From NCBI GenBank assembly GCA_910589415.1, contig OU342631.1, forward strand, positions 18,724,001-18,788,000: 64,000 nucleotides of DNA, given 5' to 3'. The position numbers were made by a program, and so were the translations under genes. Position 1 is the stretch's first letter. Every line of letters begins with the position of its first letter. The DNA is from Malachius bipustulatus (lineage: Eukaryota; Arthropoda; Insecta; Coleoptera; Melyridae). Positions 34,640 through 47,499 of the stretch are shown in pieces. The notes below the pieces were generated by a model. The model was given only the letters and a program-made list of their open reading frames with translations, was not told the origin of the DNA and made no database searches.

Positions 34640-35030
34640 CTTTACCAAGCTGGCCAACATGATCAAACTAAACCGGGTGCTCAGATTTCTAGTTGTTGAG
34701 GGAAGCAGCCGAAACAGGCGTTTACGATTTTTAGGGGGGGGGGGGGCAGTGTGTCCCAAATATGGAACAGACAACGAAGCCACCTGCCACTACAAAGGTT
34801 TATACAAAGTAGCTTCAGACTCGATCAATATCTTTTGGTCAGAAGTACTATAAGAGGAAGATATGGGAATCCTCTCACGGAACGATCTTCTATATCCATT
34901 ATACTCGTAGGAAGGTCGAAAAGGTTTCAATAAGACTAGGTGCTCAAACATGGCGTGGGAATTGCGGAAAGGGCTCTTATAGTTAGAGAGATGACGACAA
35001 AAATGCCTTGTGTCTCCCAAATGGAAGAAA
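34640..35030 (+). pseudogene. Degenerate LINE ORF2 C-terminal fragment
   Basis: Plus-strand translation gives LNRVLRFLVVEGSSRNRRLR and FLG, then VCPKYGTDNEATCHY near 34750-34795, then, past a stop, EEDMGILSRNDLLYPLYS near 34855-34905. This follows the end of RNase H-bearing LINE ORF2: an LR.L.G....N..L..LG block, a CxxC-G..NE...H zinc-knuckle-like block (second Cys now Tyr) and an E-D..L...DLL..I tail. A 13-bp G run at 34734 interrupts it. It is a different copy, on the other strand, from 2872-3155. Confidence 0.55.
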
Positions 35031-35049
35031 AGCAGGTTTTTATATAGTT

Positions 35050-36930
35050 AGAGTCCCCTTTAATTTTCTACCATTTTGATGAAAATTTTGGGGAGCATCT
35101 AGACACCCCCTCCTCCAATTTGAGCGAAAAATATTTTCTTCGTTGCCTTAATCTCCAGTATAATTAATTAATCATACACAAATCCATTTAAACTTTGAAA
35201 AACTGTTATTTAAGTTCGAATTTGCAATGTTATTCCATTTCCGGCAGAACCTTGAAGAAGACCCATTACCTACCTACAGTTTTCTTAACACGCTAGGTAG
35301 ACAACCTATGTCGACGGCATTTCTCTTTTTCGAATTCAATAGGATTGATACCTGAAATCAAAATATGTATTATTTAAAGAAGAACAAAAGCCATTTATTT
35401 CAAAGCTTATTATCGGAAGGTTTATTAAAAATTCAGTGAACGTGCCATTAAAGCCTGGTGACTTCCGGGTTTCATTGATTTCACAGCAGTTGTAGGTTGT
35501 AGGTAACAGAACTGGAAACATTTTTTACCGTTCTAGATAAAATTCAATTGAGCGAAATATTTCGTTTTGATTTTGGATTGATTTGATTTTATAATTTACT
35601 CCAAAAAGAAGATTAGGTAGGTACAAGCGATTTTGAAATTATTGTTCTCCAGGCGACCTGAATGAGTAAACTCCGTCTTCGACTGCAATAATTTTTTTTA
35701 GAGAGAAAAGCGTGTGGAAAATTTAATGCATTATGGAAACTAGTATAGTGGTTTAATTTGAAAAAAAAATTATTATGGACTGTTTTTATTAGTAATAAAG
35801 CATTGTAAATGGTATTTTTATACAACCTATATAGTTGCGGAAGTCTGTGATATTGTAATACTTTTGGACTTTAAAATTTTCAATCATTAAGCGTGTAGCA
35901 GTCAGCATTGCCGAATTTATTCCCAACCCAGCCAGTTGATAATAATAACCTTGATCTTCGCATTTATTTTATAATAATTATTTATTATATGGAAATTATC
36001 TCATAAAAAGTACAATAATTGAAAGAAGAGAAGTTGAATAATCAGACATATCAGAGGTGTAATTAGGTAACATTTTTTAATATCCCATTATTTCGAAACA
36101 ATAATTTTTCTGGCTGCTTATTTTTTTTAACTATTCCTATAATTTAATTACTGGATTTTTTATACGGCGTTGTGATTACGACACTACACGTGTATATGTT
36201 TGCGTTCTGCGTTAATTATTTCTTAATTTACAGGATGATCAGAATGAAACCTGATCATTCAGTTCTAAAATCACCTCGTTCGGTTTGTCATTGGGACTCC
36301 GATCAAGGTGACCCTGCCCAATCAACTTCACATAATTATATCCCCATGCGACCTATAATTTGCCAGATCTATTACCTCTACCATTGTTCCAAACTATCTT
36401 AAATATGCATTGTTTCAACCATAACCAGCCAGAACTAGAACTAGAACTGAAGGCCCCTAGTCCCCTAGTAACAGCAGAACGGAGTCTCCTCTATAGAACA
36501 CGATTCTATATAAAAATGTAAATTATATTTTTACATTTAAGACTTGAAAGAAATCCATTTTACACATTAACGCTTGTTAGAGGTGTTTATTATATTTTAT
36601 AACGCAGAGTGATTCATGAAGCGATTCATAGAGCATGGCATGCAAATTGATTAATTATATGGTACTTATAAAAATGTAAGCAGAATTGAATCGAATTGAA
36701 TTCAAGTAAGGATTTTTTGCAACATTTGGCAACTAATTTTTTAACTCTATCATCTTGTATTACCAGGAATTTTATCACGTTACAATATTACCCTCCTAGG
36801 TACGTGGAAGCAAAAGTATTAACGTGGAGGGGGGAGGGGTGCTGATTTTACGGAGCTTTTCTGTAAGCGTTTTTTTTTTTAATTCCCGTTTTCGTTCATT
36901 TGATAATTTCCCTGGATGCAAAAATACTAA
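35050..36930. other. Nothing recognised
   Basis: AT-rich, no supported gene. A few simple repeats are present (for example AGAACTAGAACTAGAACTG near 36434). The short frames here lack any coding signal. Confidence 0.4.
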
Positions 36931-36937
36931 CAGCCAA

Positions 36938-37145
36938 TATTATAAAGGCTCATTAGGCTAACGGGCAGATTTCTGTGCTCGTTTTTGAAGCTAATATAGA
37001 CGTCAAATGACTTTTATTAACATTTTTGTAATTTCTTTCATGTCAAGACTAGATAAATTTAAAAAAAAAATCCACTTAGACTCGATACCTTCTTCAGAAG
37101 TGGCCACAGAAATCTTCCCGTTAACTTAATGAGCCTTTATAATAC
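36938..37145. mobile_element. 208-bp MITE-like inverted repeat
   Basis: TATTATAAAGGCTCATTAGG and a GGGCAGATTTCTGTG block at the left pair with the complement at 37100-37145 (about 40-bp arms). The interior has TACCTTCTTCAGAAGTGG. No coding sequence. Confidence 0.75.
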
Positions 37146-37439
37146 CCGCTGTAATAGTAATTGATTGTTCGTTATAAATACAAGGAAATAAGGAAAATAA
37201 ATAAATAAAATAAATAAATAATTTCAAGCCTTTAGGGCATTGTCTCTTGCTGTTAACGGACACCATTTTGAACATTTAATTTAACTGATTTTCTTTCCTT
37301 GTATAATTTCACGAAGACCTGTTTAAATTTTAATACGCTTATTTATTTCCTTACTCGATCACTTTTTGGTGAATATTTTCGTTAATTATAAATCGATTTG
37401 AACTTTTTTTTCTTGTTTTATTCGGGATGAAAAAACCTA

Positions 37440-37552
37440 TCAATCAAGGTATCGTAAACCTCGCCATTTGAATTTTTACAGTTAGGGTAGCAAAAAAAAC
37501 GTCTTCATAAATTTTATTGAATTTATCCGCTACTTATGGGAAGCACTGTATA
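37440..37552 (-). repeat. Single-arm TACAG element, minus strand
   Basis: Read on the minus strand it begins TATACAGTGCTTCCCATAAG, a diverged TACAGGGTGTCCCATAAG end as at 5583. No mirrored partner is near. Confidence 0.5.
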
Positions 37553-38276
37553 TTATACACGTTACAGGATTACATACTTACAACAGAACTTGAAAATTAG
37601 TGGCAATGCATGTGCTGCGATGTGCCCGAGATACGCACCCAAGTCAAATTAGAAGTTAGCCCCGCTTCGGCCAGCCACCCTTTCGTCAGGGGGAAGGACT
37701 TTGAATGCATAGTTTTTAGCAAAACTATTAAATTGATTGGAAAAAAATCTTATAATTATTGATGACATCAATTCACCTTTTCGGCCAGAGGAACTTTCAA
37801 ATTTTTTAGCGAAAAATTAAAAAAAAAATAAACAAAAAATGAGCGAAAAAATTGAGAATTAAATTATTATTAGCAGAAACAAACCAAATGTTTTAAATTT
37901 GCCGTAAAAAAAATTGCTGAATATTATTAATTCCTTTCTTCTGGTCGAAAGCTTGTCAGGCCTAAGTGTATCAGTAGTTTACTTGACATTAGTGCTACAT
38001 TTGAAAAAAATATGTTTTTTTAGAAGTTGGCACTGCTTTTTCATTTTTTTCTTAACCACCATGCTGTAATGTGCTGATTCAAAAAGACACTTCTAGTGTG
38101 ACTTAATCCAGGCGTTGCCTTATAAAAACCATAAAGTAATTAATTATTCCGAAATTATAAATTAATTAAATTATTTATAAGTGAATAAATTCCGAAATTT
38201 ATTCGAGTTAAAATTTGAACATTTAAAGTCCAGACCTGCTTGATTAGATTATAAGTTTGACCCTTTGACTATTACA

Positions 38277-38799
38277 TAAAGTGCCTCTTCTACACATAAT
38301 ATCGAAAAATTTTATTTAACAAAGTTGCTCAGAATTCAAAATTATGGATGCATGCCAAATTTCGTAACAACCGGTCTACTTTTTTTAACCTTTTGTTTCA
38401 GAAAAACCAGTTATGAACATTTTTTTGAACAGCGTTTTGAATACACTTCTTTTATTGGAAAAAATTCTTTCGAAAATAACATTTAAAGATCATATTTGAT
38501 TTATTAGGCTATTAATAACATCTAATTTGTATCGTTTGGGACACAGATTTTGAAAAACGCTAACTCCAATATTATTACTAAAGCATTCGAATCAATGTAT
38601 TTCCATACTTATTAGGAAAAGGGAGATGAAGAGATCACGTCACTAATTAAAAAAATGCGAAAAAAAGTTATGGAAATATTGCAAAAAATTAAAAAAATTA
38701 AAGTCAATGAAATTCGGCATGCGTACATAATTTTGAATTCGAAGCCACCTTTTTCAAAAAGTTTTTTTGATATAGGTATCGTTGAGAAGAGGCACTTTA
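38277..38799. mobile_element. 523-bp inverted repeat with TAAAGTGCCTCTTCT ends
   Basis: The ends TAAAGTGCCTCTTCT and AGAAGAGGCACTTTA are perfect. Further in, GAATTCAAAATTATGGATGC and GCATGCCAAATTTCG at 38333-38373 pair with their counterparts at 38700-38745. Arms are about 90 bp with gaps. The 60-codon frame at 38655-38837 is inside the right arm and is not a gene. Confidence 0.8.
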
Positions 38800-39189
38800 C
38801 CTACATAGAAAATAAAAGGAATGCTCCTGTCATGTAAGCCATGCATGATGAAAAAATTGTAAAATTTATTAGCCAATCAAAAAGGCTTGGACCGCAAATG
38901 CTCAAATTTCATCTCGAAATTTTTTTGTCATTTTATACCTATAAATTCACTTATCCTGATGGGACATCTGTAAATAGGACAGGAAAGGGTTTAATTGTTA
39001 TGTCCAGTTTTGAAAAATAATTTCCATGTGTGTTTCCACTAAAATTATTTTGCAAAAGACAAATAACATGAATTATTTATGATGTTGTCATGTTTACAAT
39101 TACCTCTCTCTGAGAGACAAAATAAATAATATAATCTTCACTCTATGAGCTGATGTGTATTTAGGCTTCACAGCTGGCTTGAACTAAAA

Positions 39190-39279
39190 TCATAAGTGAT
39201 TCCGGGCTGTTGGTCCTTGGTGATTGCTCCGGAGCAAATCCCCGAGGACCACGCCAAAACAGGCCTGAATCGCTCATGA
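39190..39279. ncRNA. 90-nt imperfect hairpin, possible structured RNA
   Basis: The left arm TCATAAGTGATTCCGGGCTG and TTGGTCCTTGGTGATTGCTC pairs with GAGCAAATCCCCGAGGACC and AACAGGCCTGAATCGCTCATGA, with one internal gap and a few mismatches or G-U pairs; the tip is TCCGGA. The segment 39160-39330 is GC-richer than its surroundings. The size and imperfect stem are compatible with a miRNA-like precursor or a palindromic regulatory site. I do not recognise a known insect miRNA in it. Confidence 0.4.
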
Positions 39280-39309
39280 CTAACTGAGGGTTAATTACAT
39301 CGAGCCTGT

Positions 39310-40350
39310 CCGAATTGCTTATAAATGGACGTGAAACTTTTTTTTACAGAATCGTTTAAGAAAATATAAAATTGAAACGCTGGTCTTTCTACATTTTAAA
39401 ATGATATTTTCTCGGATATTTTCAAAGGCAGTTATTCAGTATTTTTTTAGAAATTGCTATGTTGCCACGTTTCATTATTTCTCTTTCTGAAAGCAAAAAT
39501 ATTATTTGAGTGTTCATCACCTACACAAGGCGTTTTTGAATTGCTTATAAAAATATTTACAGGATCGTTTAAGGAAATATAAAATGAAAAGACACTGTTT
39601 TTCCCATTTGGTAATAATATTTTCAACGGTATTTTTTAAGCAATTTTTTCAGGACTTGTTAATTTGGAACGTTTGCTATGGTTGCTAATTCTATATTTTG
39701 GGAGATAACGTGTTTCCAAAAATTCTAAAATTACTTACCTAAGTAATTGTTTTTGATTTTTATCGGTTCCTAGGTTTGAAACAATGCAGAGAAGCTTTAT
39801 GCAAGAATAACATTTTCTCAATAATTTGTAAGAAAAAACTTCTAGCATAAGTTTCAAATTTTCTGCCGGTCATTGTTTAAAACTGCTGCGTTGTCACTTT
39901 AAATTTTTAGGTACTTTCCCCGAAACCCATGCAAGATATTATTTTGGTAATAAAATATGCAGTTCAGATATGAAATTACCGTGAAGTCAAAAAAAATACA
40001 AAAGAAGCACGTTTGTCGCGTTTGCTTTTTTGCATAACCTGTAGCGATTTAAATTACCTACCAAAACATACCTATTTTGGCAATTGTGCCAATAAAATTG
40101 GTAATTTATTTTTTAGCACAATCTGACAACAAGGAATTATGAAGACTTTAACAATGGTATTAATTTGCTTTGCTACATTAATTTCCCGGCAGCCAAGGTA
40201 TAATTTGAGTAGTAATTATACAGAGTGTTTCAAGAATTTACAGTTCAAACATAATATGGTTGTTGTCAGTTAAAAAAATTACAAAAGAGGCTCCTCATTT
40301 CCTATTACCACAGAGGCATACTTTGGAAATTTTGTAGTAAACTGTCATGC
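39310..40350 (+). repeat. Old tandem repeat, about 215-225 bp unit
   Basis: GAATTGCTTATAAA at 39312 recurs at 39538, followed in both by TTTACAG.ATCGTTTAAG.AAATATAAAAT and, about 150 bp on, by a TTGCTATG.TTGC block. A third, more diverged unit ends with CTGCTGCGTTGTCAC near 39890. Its TTGCCA-type core is shared with arrays at 42780-43400, 44260-46660 and 61100-63060. Confidence 0.55.
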
Positions 40351-40399
40351 TGGCAGGTATGTTTATTTTCTCTGAAATTGAGCGTTACAAAACCTTTTT

Positions 40400-42780
40400 A
40401 CTTTTTTTCAAAGGGCTATTTTGTCTCTGCTATAATATATAAATATTTTTTACATAATCCTGTATGTTTTAAAATATTATCCACTTTCAAAATTTAAATA
40501 CCGCGAAGAATTTATGATCTTTGGAATGAATAAAAGGCTCAAAATATAGAATTACGTAGATCGTTACGTACGTATTATACCTACACCAATCAACGTAATT
40601 ATATTGTTGCATTTAATTCAAGACAAAATAGAAAGAACAAGGATTACATTGTGAGCTGCAACTAGTACTTTTATTGATCAAAAATGAACTTTGCCGATCT
40701 GGGCAAAGGTGGCCCTTATTCATAACGTCATGAAAGCTCTCTCCTTTGTTTTCAACATTCGAATTGAAATGAAACTAGGCTCAGAACCCCCTCCCGGTTA
40801 ATAATAATAATTATTATTATTGTTCTAATTGGGGTTAGGACTTCTGCGTGCGCGTTTATTGATTAGGAAATAATTCTGGTTGATTAAATCTGACATTTGC
40901 AGCAGTTTCAGTTATTTTTATTAAATCAATCTTTCGGTTGTTATCGATTGAGTGGCAGAAAATAAAATGCATGAGCATTGAGCTTTCGATAAGCCTCTTT
41001 TAGGTCAACGAGGTTATATTTTATTTAATGTCTATTTATGTAGTTGGAAGTACATTTATATGTGTATACATACATAATGTAACATACATAATACAGATCG
41101 CAATAATTTTATCATCTAGATATCTGTGGGTTATTAAACTATATACGAGGAGGAAGTTATTTATATCCTAAATAAACAGAGAACACTATATCAGAAATAA
41201 TATCATCATTTTTTTTACATTACATACGACATGTAATACAAACTGGGGGTTTTATGGCCCTCTTTCTATTATTATCGATCCTTATGTGAAGTTTCTGATG
41301 TCTGGCATATTATTGCTGTAGTTTCTTTCGCAGTTTTTCTTGTGTTCATCAAAGTGGTAAGCGAAGCCTATTTTTATATTTGGATTTTTGAATATTTGTC
41401 GAGCAAATTTTAATCTAAAAACTGGTCCGAATATTTACTCCAAAATTAATGTCATGCATTCTGGTATTCCTTTGGACTTAGTCCTGAGCCCAGAGCTCTT
41501 CTGGAAGATCTTTTGACTTTATAACTGTCGATATACCAATATTCTCAGATTTAAATTTTATCAAATTGTTTCATGGAGTCTAAGCGAAGGCCTTTTTGTA
41601 TTGCCCTTTATTATAATTTATCGTATTGTTTTTCCAATAACTTTTTTTTTCAGTTACGCAGACATCATCAGATCTCTCACTATGTGGGTAGGAGGGTAGG
41701 TGGGTATTATTATAGGTGTGTATTACTGGTTTTATGCGAATTTTGGTGGAGATTTGTTCTGCTATACATGTCCTTTTTCATAGCTTCAATAAATATTTCT
41801 TGGATATTCTGGTGTGCTCCAGGGTGCAGTCCTGAGACCAAATCTCTTTTGGTTATACGGTGCATACATTAAAGAAACCTGAGTTTCATTTACTAGAACC
41901 ATTTTTATTAAATTTAGAAGTATTTGTGATTCTTTTTTTTCTGATTTTTTTGCTTGTGACGATAGTAAGGACGTTGTAAATATAATGTACACTCACTGGA
42001 ATAACCTCAATATGAGGGAATAGTTGAATGGTATTATGACATTACAAATAAATCATTAGTGACATCAACGTTATAACGACTCTAGAGGATTAAAATAATA
42101 ATAATAATGATAAATGGCAGACCAGTAATTTTTTCATAGTTTCCTTTCATAAACCAAACCAGTTCTAATCAGACTTGCGGGAATTTAAAATTAATTAATA
42201 ATTTATATACGCCAGATCAATGATATTTAATTATCCTGCCTTCCTGTAGATAATTGAACAAACTTTTTCGGTTTCAATTAGAGCTTATGACGAAAAAAAA
42301 ATCGAAAAAATAATGATGATTAATGAATTTTGAATAGACCGGGACATTTGAAAGTCAGGTGTTTAATTTCAATATTAATTATAATGCGTACTTTCCATGT
42401 TTAATAAAAGGTAATTATTTTAAAAGTATTAATGAGATAGCTTATTAACGGCTATGGGGCAGTAAAAAAAATCATACTGTCTGTCGTACTTTTTTTTTCT
42501 TGGGTAATGAGTAATTTGAAGAATTCGGTTTAATAATTTTAGGTATGATGAAGAAAGAATGAGATTAATCCCTTTATACAATTATACATTTTGGTTTTAT
42601 CCTTTTTCCTTTGTCCGTATCCCAATTTTTATTATCCGAGTAAAGAAAAATATGACGACGAATATGGCAACGGTGGAATTATTCGCAGATTTTACAGAAA
42701 TTTCGATATTCGATATTCGACAGACATTTCGATATTCGGCACATTGTAAATGAATGTGGCAAATATAATTATTAATAAAT
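40400..42780. other. Nothing coding recognised
   Basis: AT-rich DNA with small TAATAATAATAATTATTATT-type simple repeats near 40800 and 42095. The 99-codon frame at 41573-41872 overlaps another on the opposite strand, has no known motif and ordinary composition, so it is not called. Confidence 0.4.
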
Positions 42781-43400
42781 AATTGGTTAAATTACACTGT
42801 TAATTGCCAAGTTGTTGAAAAAACTTGTTTTCTATATTTTTTTGTAGTTTTTCTTGGAAATGTTACATTTTGTTAAAAAAATACCAAACTGCAAACTAGT
42901 TTTCTTGCTGGATAATAAAAAAAATGAATTTCGAGTCATTTTTTACGGTCGTATTCATAAATATGGAAACGATTTAATGATTTTAAAAAAATCGAGAAAA
43001 TGAATTATTGTTGTAAATTGTTCAAACAAACCTTTTTTGATGCAACAGCCTTTCTTGGATATATGGATATTCTAAGATATTAGTTATGCTCTGGCTTAAG
43101 ATAATAGTTTAAATAGATATGGCAACGCTGTAAAAACTCAAAAACTCGTCACATGGTTGCCAAGTTATTTAAAAGTACTTTAACTTTTCTGTTGAAAACC
43201 AAATATGAGCCTTTTTGTTTGCATTGTTCTACCATACTCATACCCTTACCAAGTTTTCAAAACAATCCATGCACTGATGAGAGATAAAAATATTTCAGTA
43301 AATATGACAACAAATTTGGATTGATCAAAAACTTACCGAAAGTTTAACTTTATGCTGTGTTGCCAAACGTCTTGAATAATTTAAAATGATGGAGTATTTT
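42780..43400 (+). repeat. Old tandem repeat with TTGCCAA core
   Basis: Blocks ATTGCCAAGTTGTTGAAAAA (42805), GGCAACGCTG..GGTTGCCAAG (about 43122-43165) and GACAACAAATTT..TGTTGCCAAAC (about 43308-43370) recur with a spacing of roughly 180-200 bp. Divergence is high. It seems to be the same repeat family as 61100-63060. Confidence 0.4.
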
Positions 43401-45022
43401 CATTATCGACTTCGCTTCCTCCACTGGTGTTGTAATGACGCAATTTTCATGCTTCTTATGTAAGACAATTCTTCTTTTTTATGAAATAATAGAGCGTTAC
43501 AATAATGAATATACAATAATTAATTATGCAAAATATTAAGCAATTGTATGTATTTAATTAAACAAAAACCAAAATAATATACTTATTTAATTTATAAGAA
43601 ATGATTACCTTATTATGTATTTCTATAATTCCTGGATTTGTATAGATATTACGGTTGTTTTTTGTGATAAAATGGAATAAAATAAGAGAACAATCCTACC
43701 TACTTATTCAAATCTACCTCCAATGACATGACATGAAATATAAAAATTAGTAATTTATTATACATAATATTACAGACCGAGAGATACACGCGGAGGTATT
43801 AATTATTAAGCCGTTACAATACAATAGAAGAAATGATAAAATAAAACGTCGGTCGAGTGCGCAAACCTTGAAATCATTATTCACGCACCCTACCAAAATA
43901 TTATTTGCTTCCATAGGTACTATACCGCGTGTTGCCATGGGGAAGTCTTTATTTAGTGATTGCGCTGCCGGTGTTACAACAATACTCATGATGATAGTAC
44001 TCACGCTATTGAGTAGTACCTGGACAACATTAATATAATGCTGTTTCATAACGACTGTGTCGTTGGAAACTAACGTTAGACAATAATTATTACATTATTA
44101 TCTACCTACATGAGCTTCGCCTTCTCAATTATTATTGTTCTGGTAGGTACTTGGATATAATAATGTACCCAGTTCATTTATTCCTGTTTTGTTCTGTAAT
44201 TTACCGGTTTTTCACGAGAAAATGTATAAATTTACACTTTCTTATGAGAAAATAGCTTGCGATTTTGTAAAAAAATCTAGAGGCTTCCAATACTTCAATG
44301 AATGCAAATAAGCGATTTTGTGCACCATTTGGCAACCATAACTTTAATATGAAATAAAATATTAATTAATTAGCCTTCACCATATTTTTAATAACGTTTT
44401 CTTTCCTCTTAAAATTATGAGTATGATAATTGGATTTCAGTTTTGTTAGAAAAAGAGGACCTGTTATCTGTATGACCCCAAAAAAAAACTGATTTTTTTA
44501 CAATTTGGCAACTATGGATGCTAAAAATCTCTCTTTTGGATACCTGGTGCTTCATTCATTTATTCATTATACATAATTATTAAACTGGGTTGCCATATTT
44601 AAAAAGCCTTTTTTTTTGATAACTTGGTTTCGGAGCATGTAAATTTAATTCCAACTCAGTAAAAAATAAACACATAAAATGGCTGGCATATTTTTAATTA
44701 TTGGGACATATACTTTTTGCACAATTTGGCGTAATGCAATAATTTATTAAAATTACCACGTTTCCATATTTTAATAACATACTCAGGAAGCGTTTTTATA
44801 ACTCGGACCATGAAAATTGACTCACTGGAAAATTAATATAGAAATGGTCGTACATATAATTACCCAGAGACGAATTTTTTGCACGATTTGGCAAGATGAA
44901 GTAATTTAATGTATTATTATAATAATTATGGCTGCAGTATTTTATTTTTCTTTTTTCCTTTTTAAGAATGTGCCTATGATGATTAGATTTGAATTTCCTA
45001 GAAAATGTATATCTGTTTTCTG

Positions 45023-45597
45023 TACAGGGTTACCACTTTCAACTGGCTCACCATTGGGATCTCCTAAACCATTGGAGCTACAGTGTACAGAATCGGTTAA
45101 ATAAGAGAAAAGTTGCACAATTTCACCTAGAATCTGAAAAAAATTAGGTTATCTTCAGTAGTCGCTGAAATATCCTGAAAAAACTGAAACATCGAGATTT
45201 TTAACTTCTGTCTCGAAAATTTTCAAAGTCGACTAGATCCCAGAGTTTTCATAGCTAACTTTTTTTTCTCATGGTCGCCATCTTGTTTTTTATTTCGTTC
45301 GGGCAGTCGGCTTAGAAAATTAAATTTTTCCAATGTCAAATGGATAGCTTTTGGCGACTTATGTAAACCTACAAAAAATTGTTTATTAATTTCCAATAAA
45401 AAAGATATGGCGAAAATAAGAAATCTAGATTTTTCAGATTTTTGAGGATATTTCCGCAAAGGCTGAAGATAACCTAATTTTTTTCCAGGTTCTTATTAAA
45501 CATAAAATTGTGCAAGTTTTTTCTCTGTTAACCGACTCTTTATCCCCTTATGGTTTAGGAGATCCCAAAGGTGAGTCAGTGAAAGTGACCACCTGTA
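45023..45597. mobile_element. 575-bp hairpin element of the CACCATTGGGATCTC family
   Basis: The ends TACAGGGTTACCACTTTC and GAAAGTGACCACCTGTA pair. The pairing continues through CTCACC.TTGGGATCTCC, TTGCACAATTT, AGGTTATCTTCAG and ATCTAG/ATCGAG-like blocks toward a centre near 45300, where TGGTCGCCATCTTGTTTTT stands. It is the only two-armed copy of a family also present as single arms at 5909-6273, 31361-31465 and 59995-60370. It was inserted into the TTTGGCAAC array. Confidence 0.85.
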
Positions 45598-46303
45598 GAA
45601 ACGGTTATAGAAATACTAATGTTATCCTGATGTCCCAAAAAAGTATTTTTTTGTACAATTTGACAACAGTAGTAGCAACCAAAAACAGAAATGAAATCTG
45701 CTAAAAGTAGGTATTCAAAGTAAAAAAATGTAGTTTCCGTCAAATTCTTAATTATAACTGACAACTGGATTTTGGTTCCGTAGAAGTTTTCGGAATATTT
45801 TGCTTCGCTCTTGATGACCGAAACTTATTTTTTCGACAATTTGGCAATAGCGGCAACAAAATAAAATAAAACGGAAATTTTAAACTCTGCAATTGAAATC
45901 AACTTTTTCGCAATTACCTACTTTATTAATAATGGGTCTCGCGCCATATTTAAGAATTTTTCATATAGTAGGTAGGTACATATTTCGGAAGTAGGTATGA
46001 AAATAATTTAGAATTTCCATTTCATCGTTTCGTATAAAAGGTTAAAAGATCCTCCTTTTTTGATTACTTAACAAAAAAATCGCTTAGCCAAAAATTTTAG
46101 ATTTTTAGCGCAAACTATTGCAACGTTAAGGCAAAAATCTAAAAAGTGCAAAAATTTTAGATCAAATTTTTGGCATTTCGTAGTTAAAAATGACTTCCAA
46201 CTTTGTGTCTAATTGTGAAATGAATAAAGAAGAATCGTATATGTTGGTAATTACCCAAACACGTTTTTGCGGGATTTGGCAACCAGAATTTTATCTGACT
46301 TAC

Positions 46304-46450
46304 GCCCGTATTCACAAACGATAATTTCCTAAATAATTACGTAATCAATTATCCCCATCTCATTCTATTGCAAAAAAACTGCATATCTCCATCTCACTCA
46401 TTTAAATAATTACGTAATTATTTAGGAAATTATCGTTTGTGAATACGGGC
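46304..46450. mobile_element. 147-bp MITE with GCCCGTATTCACAAACG ends
   Basis: The left arm GCCCGTATTCACAAACGATA and TTTCCTAAATAATTACGTAA have perfect complements at the right over about 40 bp. The loop is about 60 bp. Near-perfect arms suggest a fairly recent insertion. The ends resemble those at 14818-14975. Confidence 0.9.
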
Positions 46451-47053
46451 AATAATTTATCAATCAATAACAACTGCTTTGCCATATTTAATTAAGTTTT
46501 TTTACAACTTAGAACATGAAATTGGGCTTTTCTACGTTCCAAAACATATTCTAGCCTAGTGGAGAGTGGTAATAGAAATCCTCCTCACTTTCTTGATTAC
46601 TGATTAGTGATTACCTAAAAAGACTTATTTCCACAGTTGGCAACAAAAACATCAAATGTTATTTGGCAATTGGTTAATTAATTGAGGCCTTGCGATGTTT
46701 AAAACATGCATACTTATTGCATCACACGATACTTATTACATACATATTGGTTTATTATTTTTGCTCTTATTTTCACTTACCTATTTCTATCATCAGAGCC
46801 AGCTAGATTTTCGTAATTACTTATAGGCCGTTTCATTAATGAATAAGTATAGAATATTCAAGTGAATATTCCTTGATAAATTTTAAGGAGAAACAAAAAC
46901 ATCGACAATCAAAAGCTATATCACCAAGATGCCTCCATAATATCATAAAAAGTGCGGGGTGGGAGCCGTTGAAGTTTTAAAAAAAACTTTTTCGAATTTA
47001 TATTTTTAAATTTTTAATTATACTTTAAGCTCAGTTTATTTATAATAATAATG

Positions 47054-47191
47054 TATAGTCGACCAAGAAATATAACGAAAAAATCTAATCATTGTTAAAC
47101 TGTCATATTTTATGACTTCAACAATATTTCAATAATTCAAAAATTGATAAAATGACATAAGTCGTTTCGTTATATCTCTGGTCCAACTATA
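47054..47191. mobile_element. 138-bp MITE with TATAGT.GGACCA ends
   Basis: TATAGTCGACCAAGAAATAT and AACGAAA at the left pair with TTTCGTTATATCTCTGGTCC and AACTATA at the right. The TATA ends and small size fit a Tc1/mariner-type MITE, but the superfamily is a guess. Confidence 0.7.
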
Positions 47192-47499
47192 CTTATGTCA
47201 TATGACGTAAACAAATTTCTGAAACTTATTCTTTTCGAAAAAATACCCAGTATTGATTTTTTAATTAAAACGTGAAATTTTTATTTTATAAGCAATTTAT
47301 GCAGTTATTTTCGCATATTTTGTAAAAAATAGGTTTCCCATAACTTGTAAGTTTGACGAATAAATAAATAAGTAAATAAATAAAGGAATCTCCACTTGAA
47401 TTTTCTCTGCAGCCTGTAACAGCCCATCTTTTCATTTGAACCGACTTGAACATGGAAAATGTATGATTCATACCTAAGGAGTTTATTTTTTGTTAATAT

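Larger units (their letters stand above)
44260..46660 (+). repeat. Old tandem array marked by TTTGGCAAC
   Basis: The marker A.TTTGGCAAC, usually preceded by TTTTTTGCAC or similar, occurs near 44328, 44505, 44721, 44887, 45658, 45839, 46274 and 46635. Spacing is about 170-220 bp once the two inserted elements (45023-45597 and 46304-46450) are removed, with one double-length gap. The units are otherwise very diverged. This reads as an ancient satellite that later received insertions. Confidence 0.5.
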
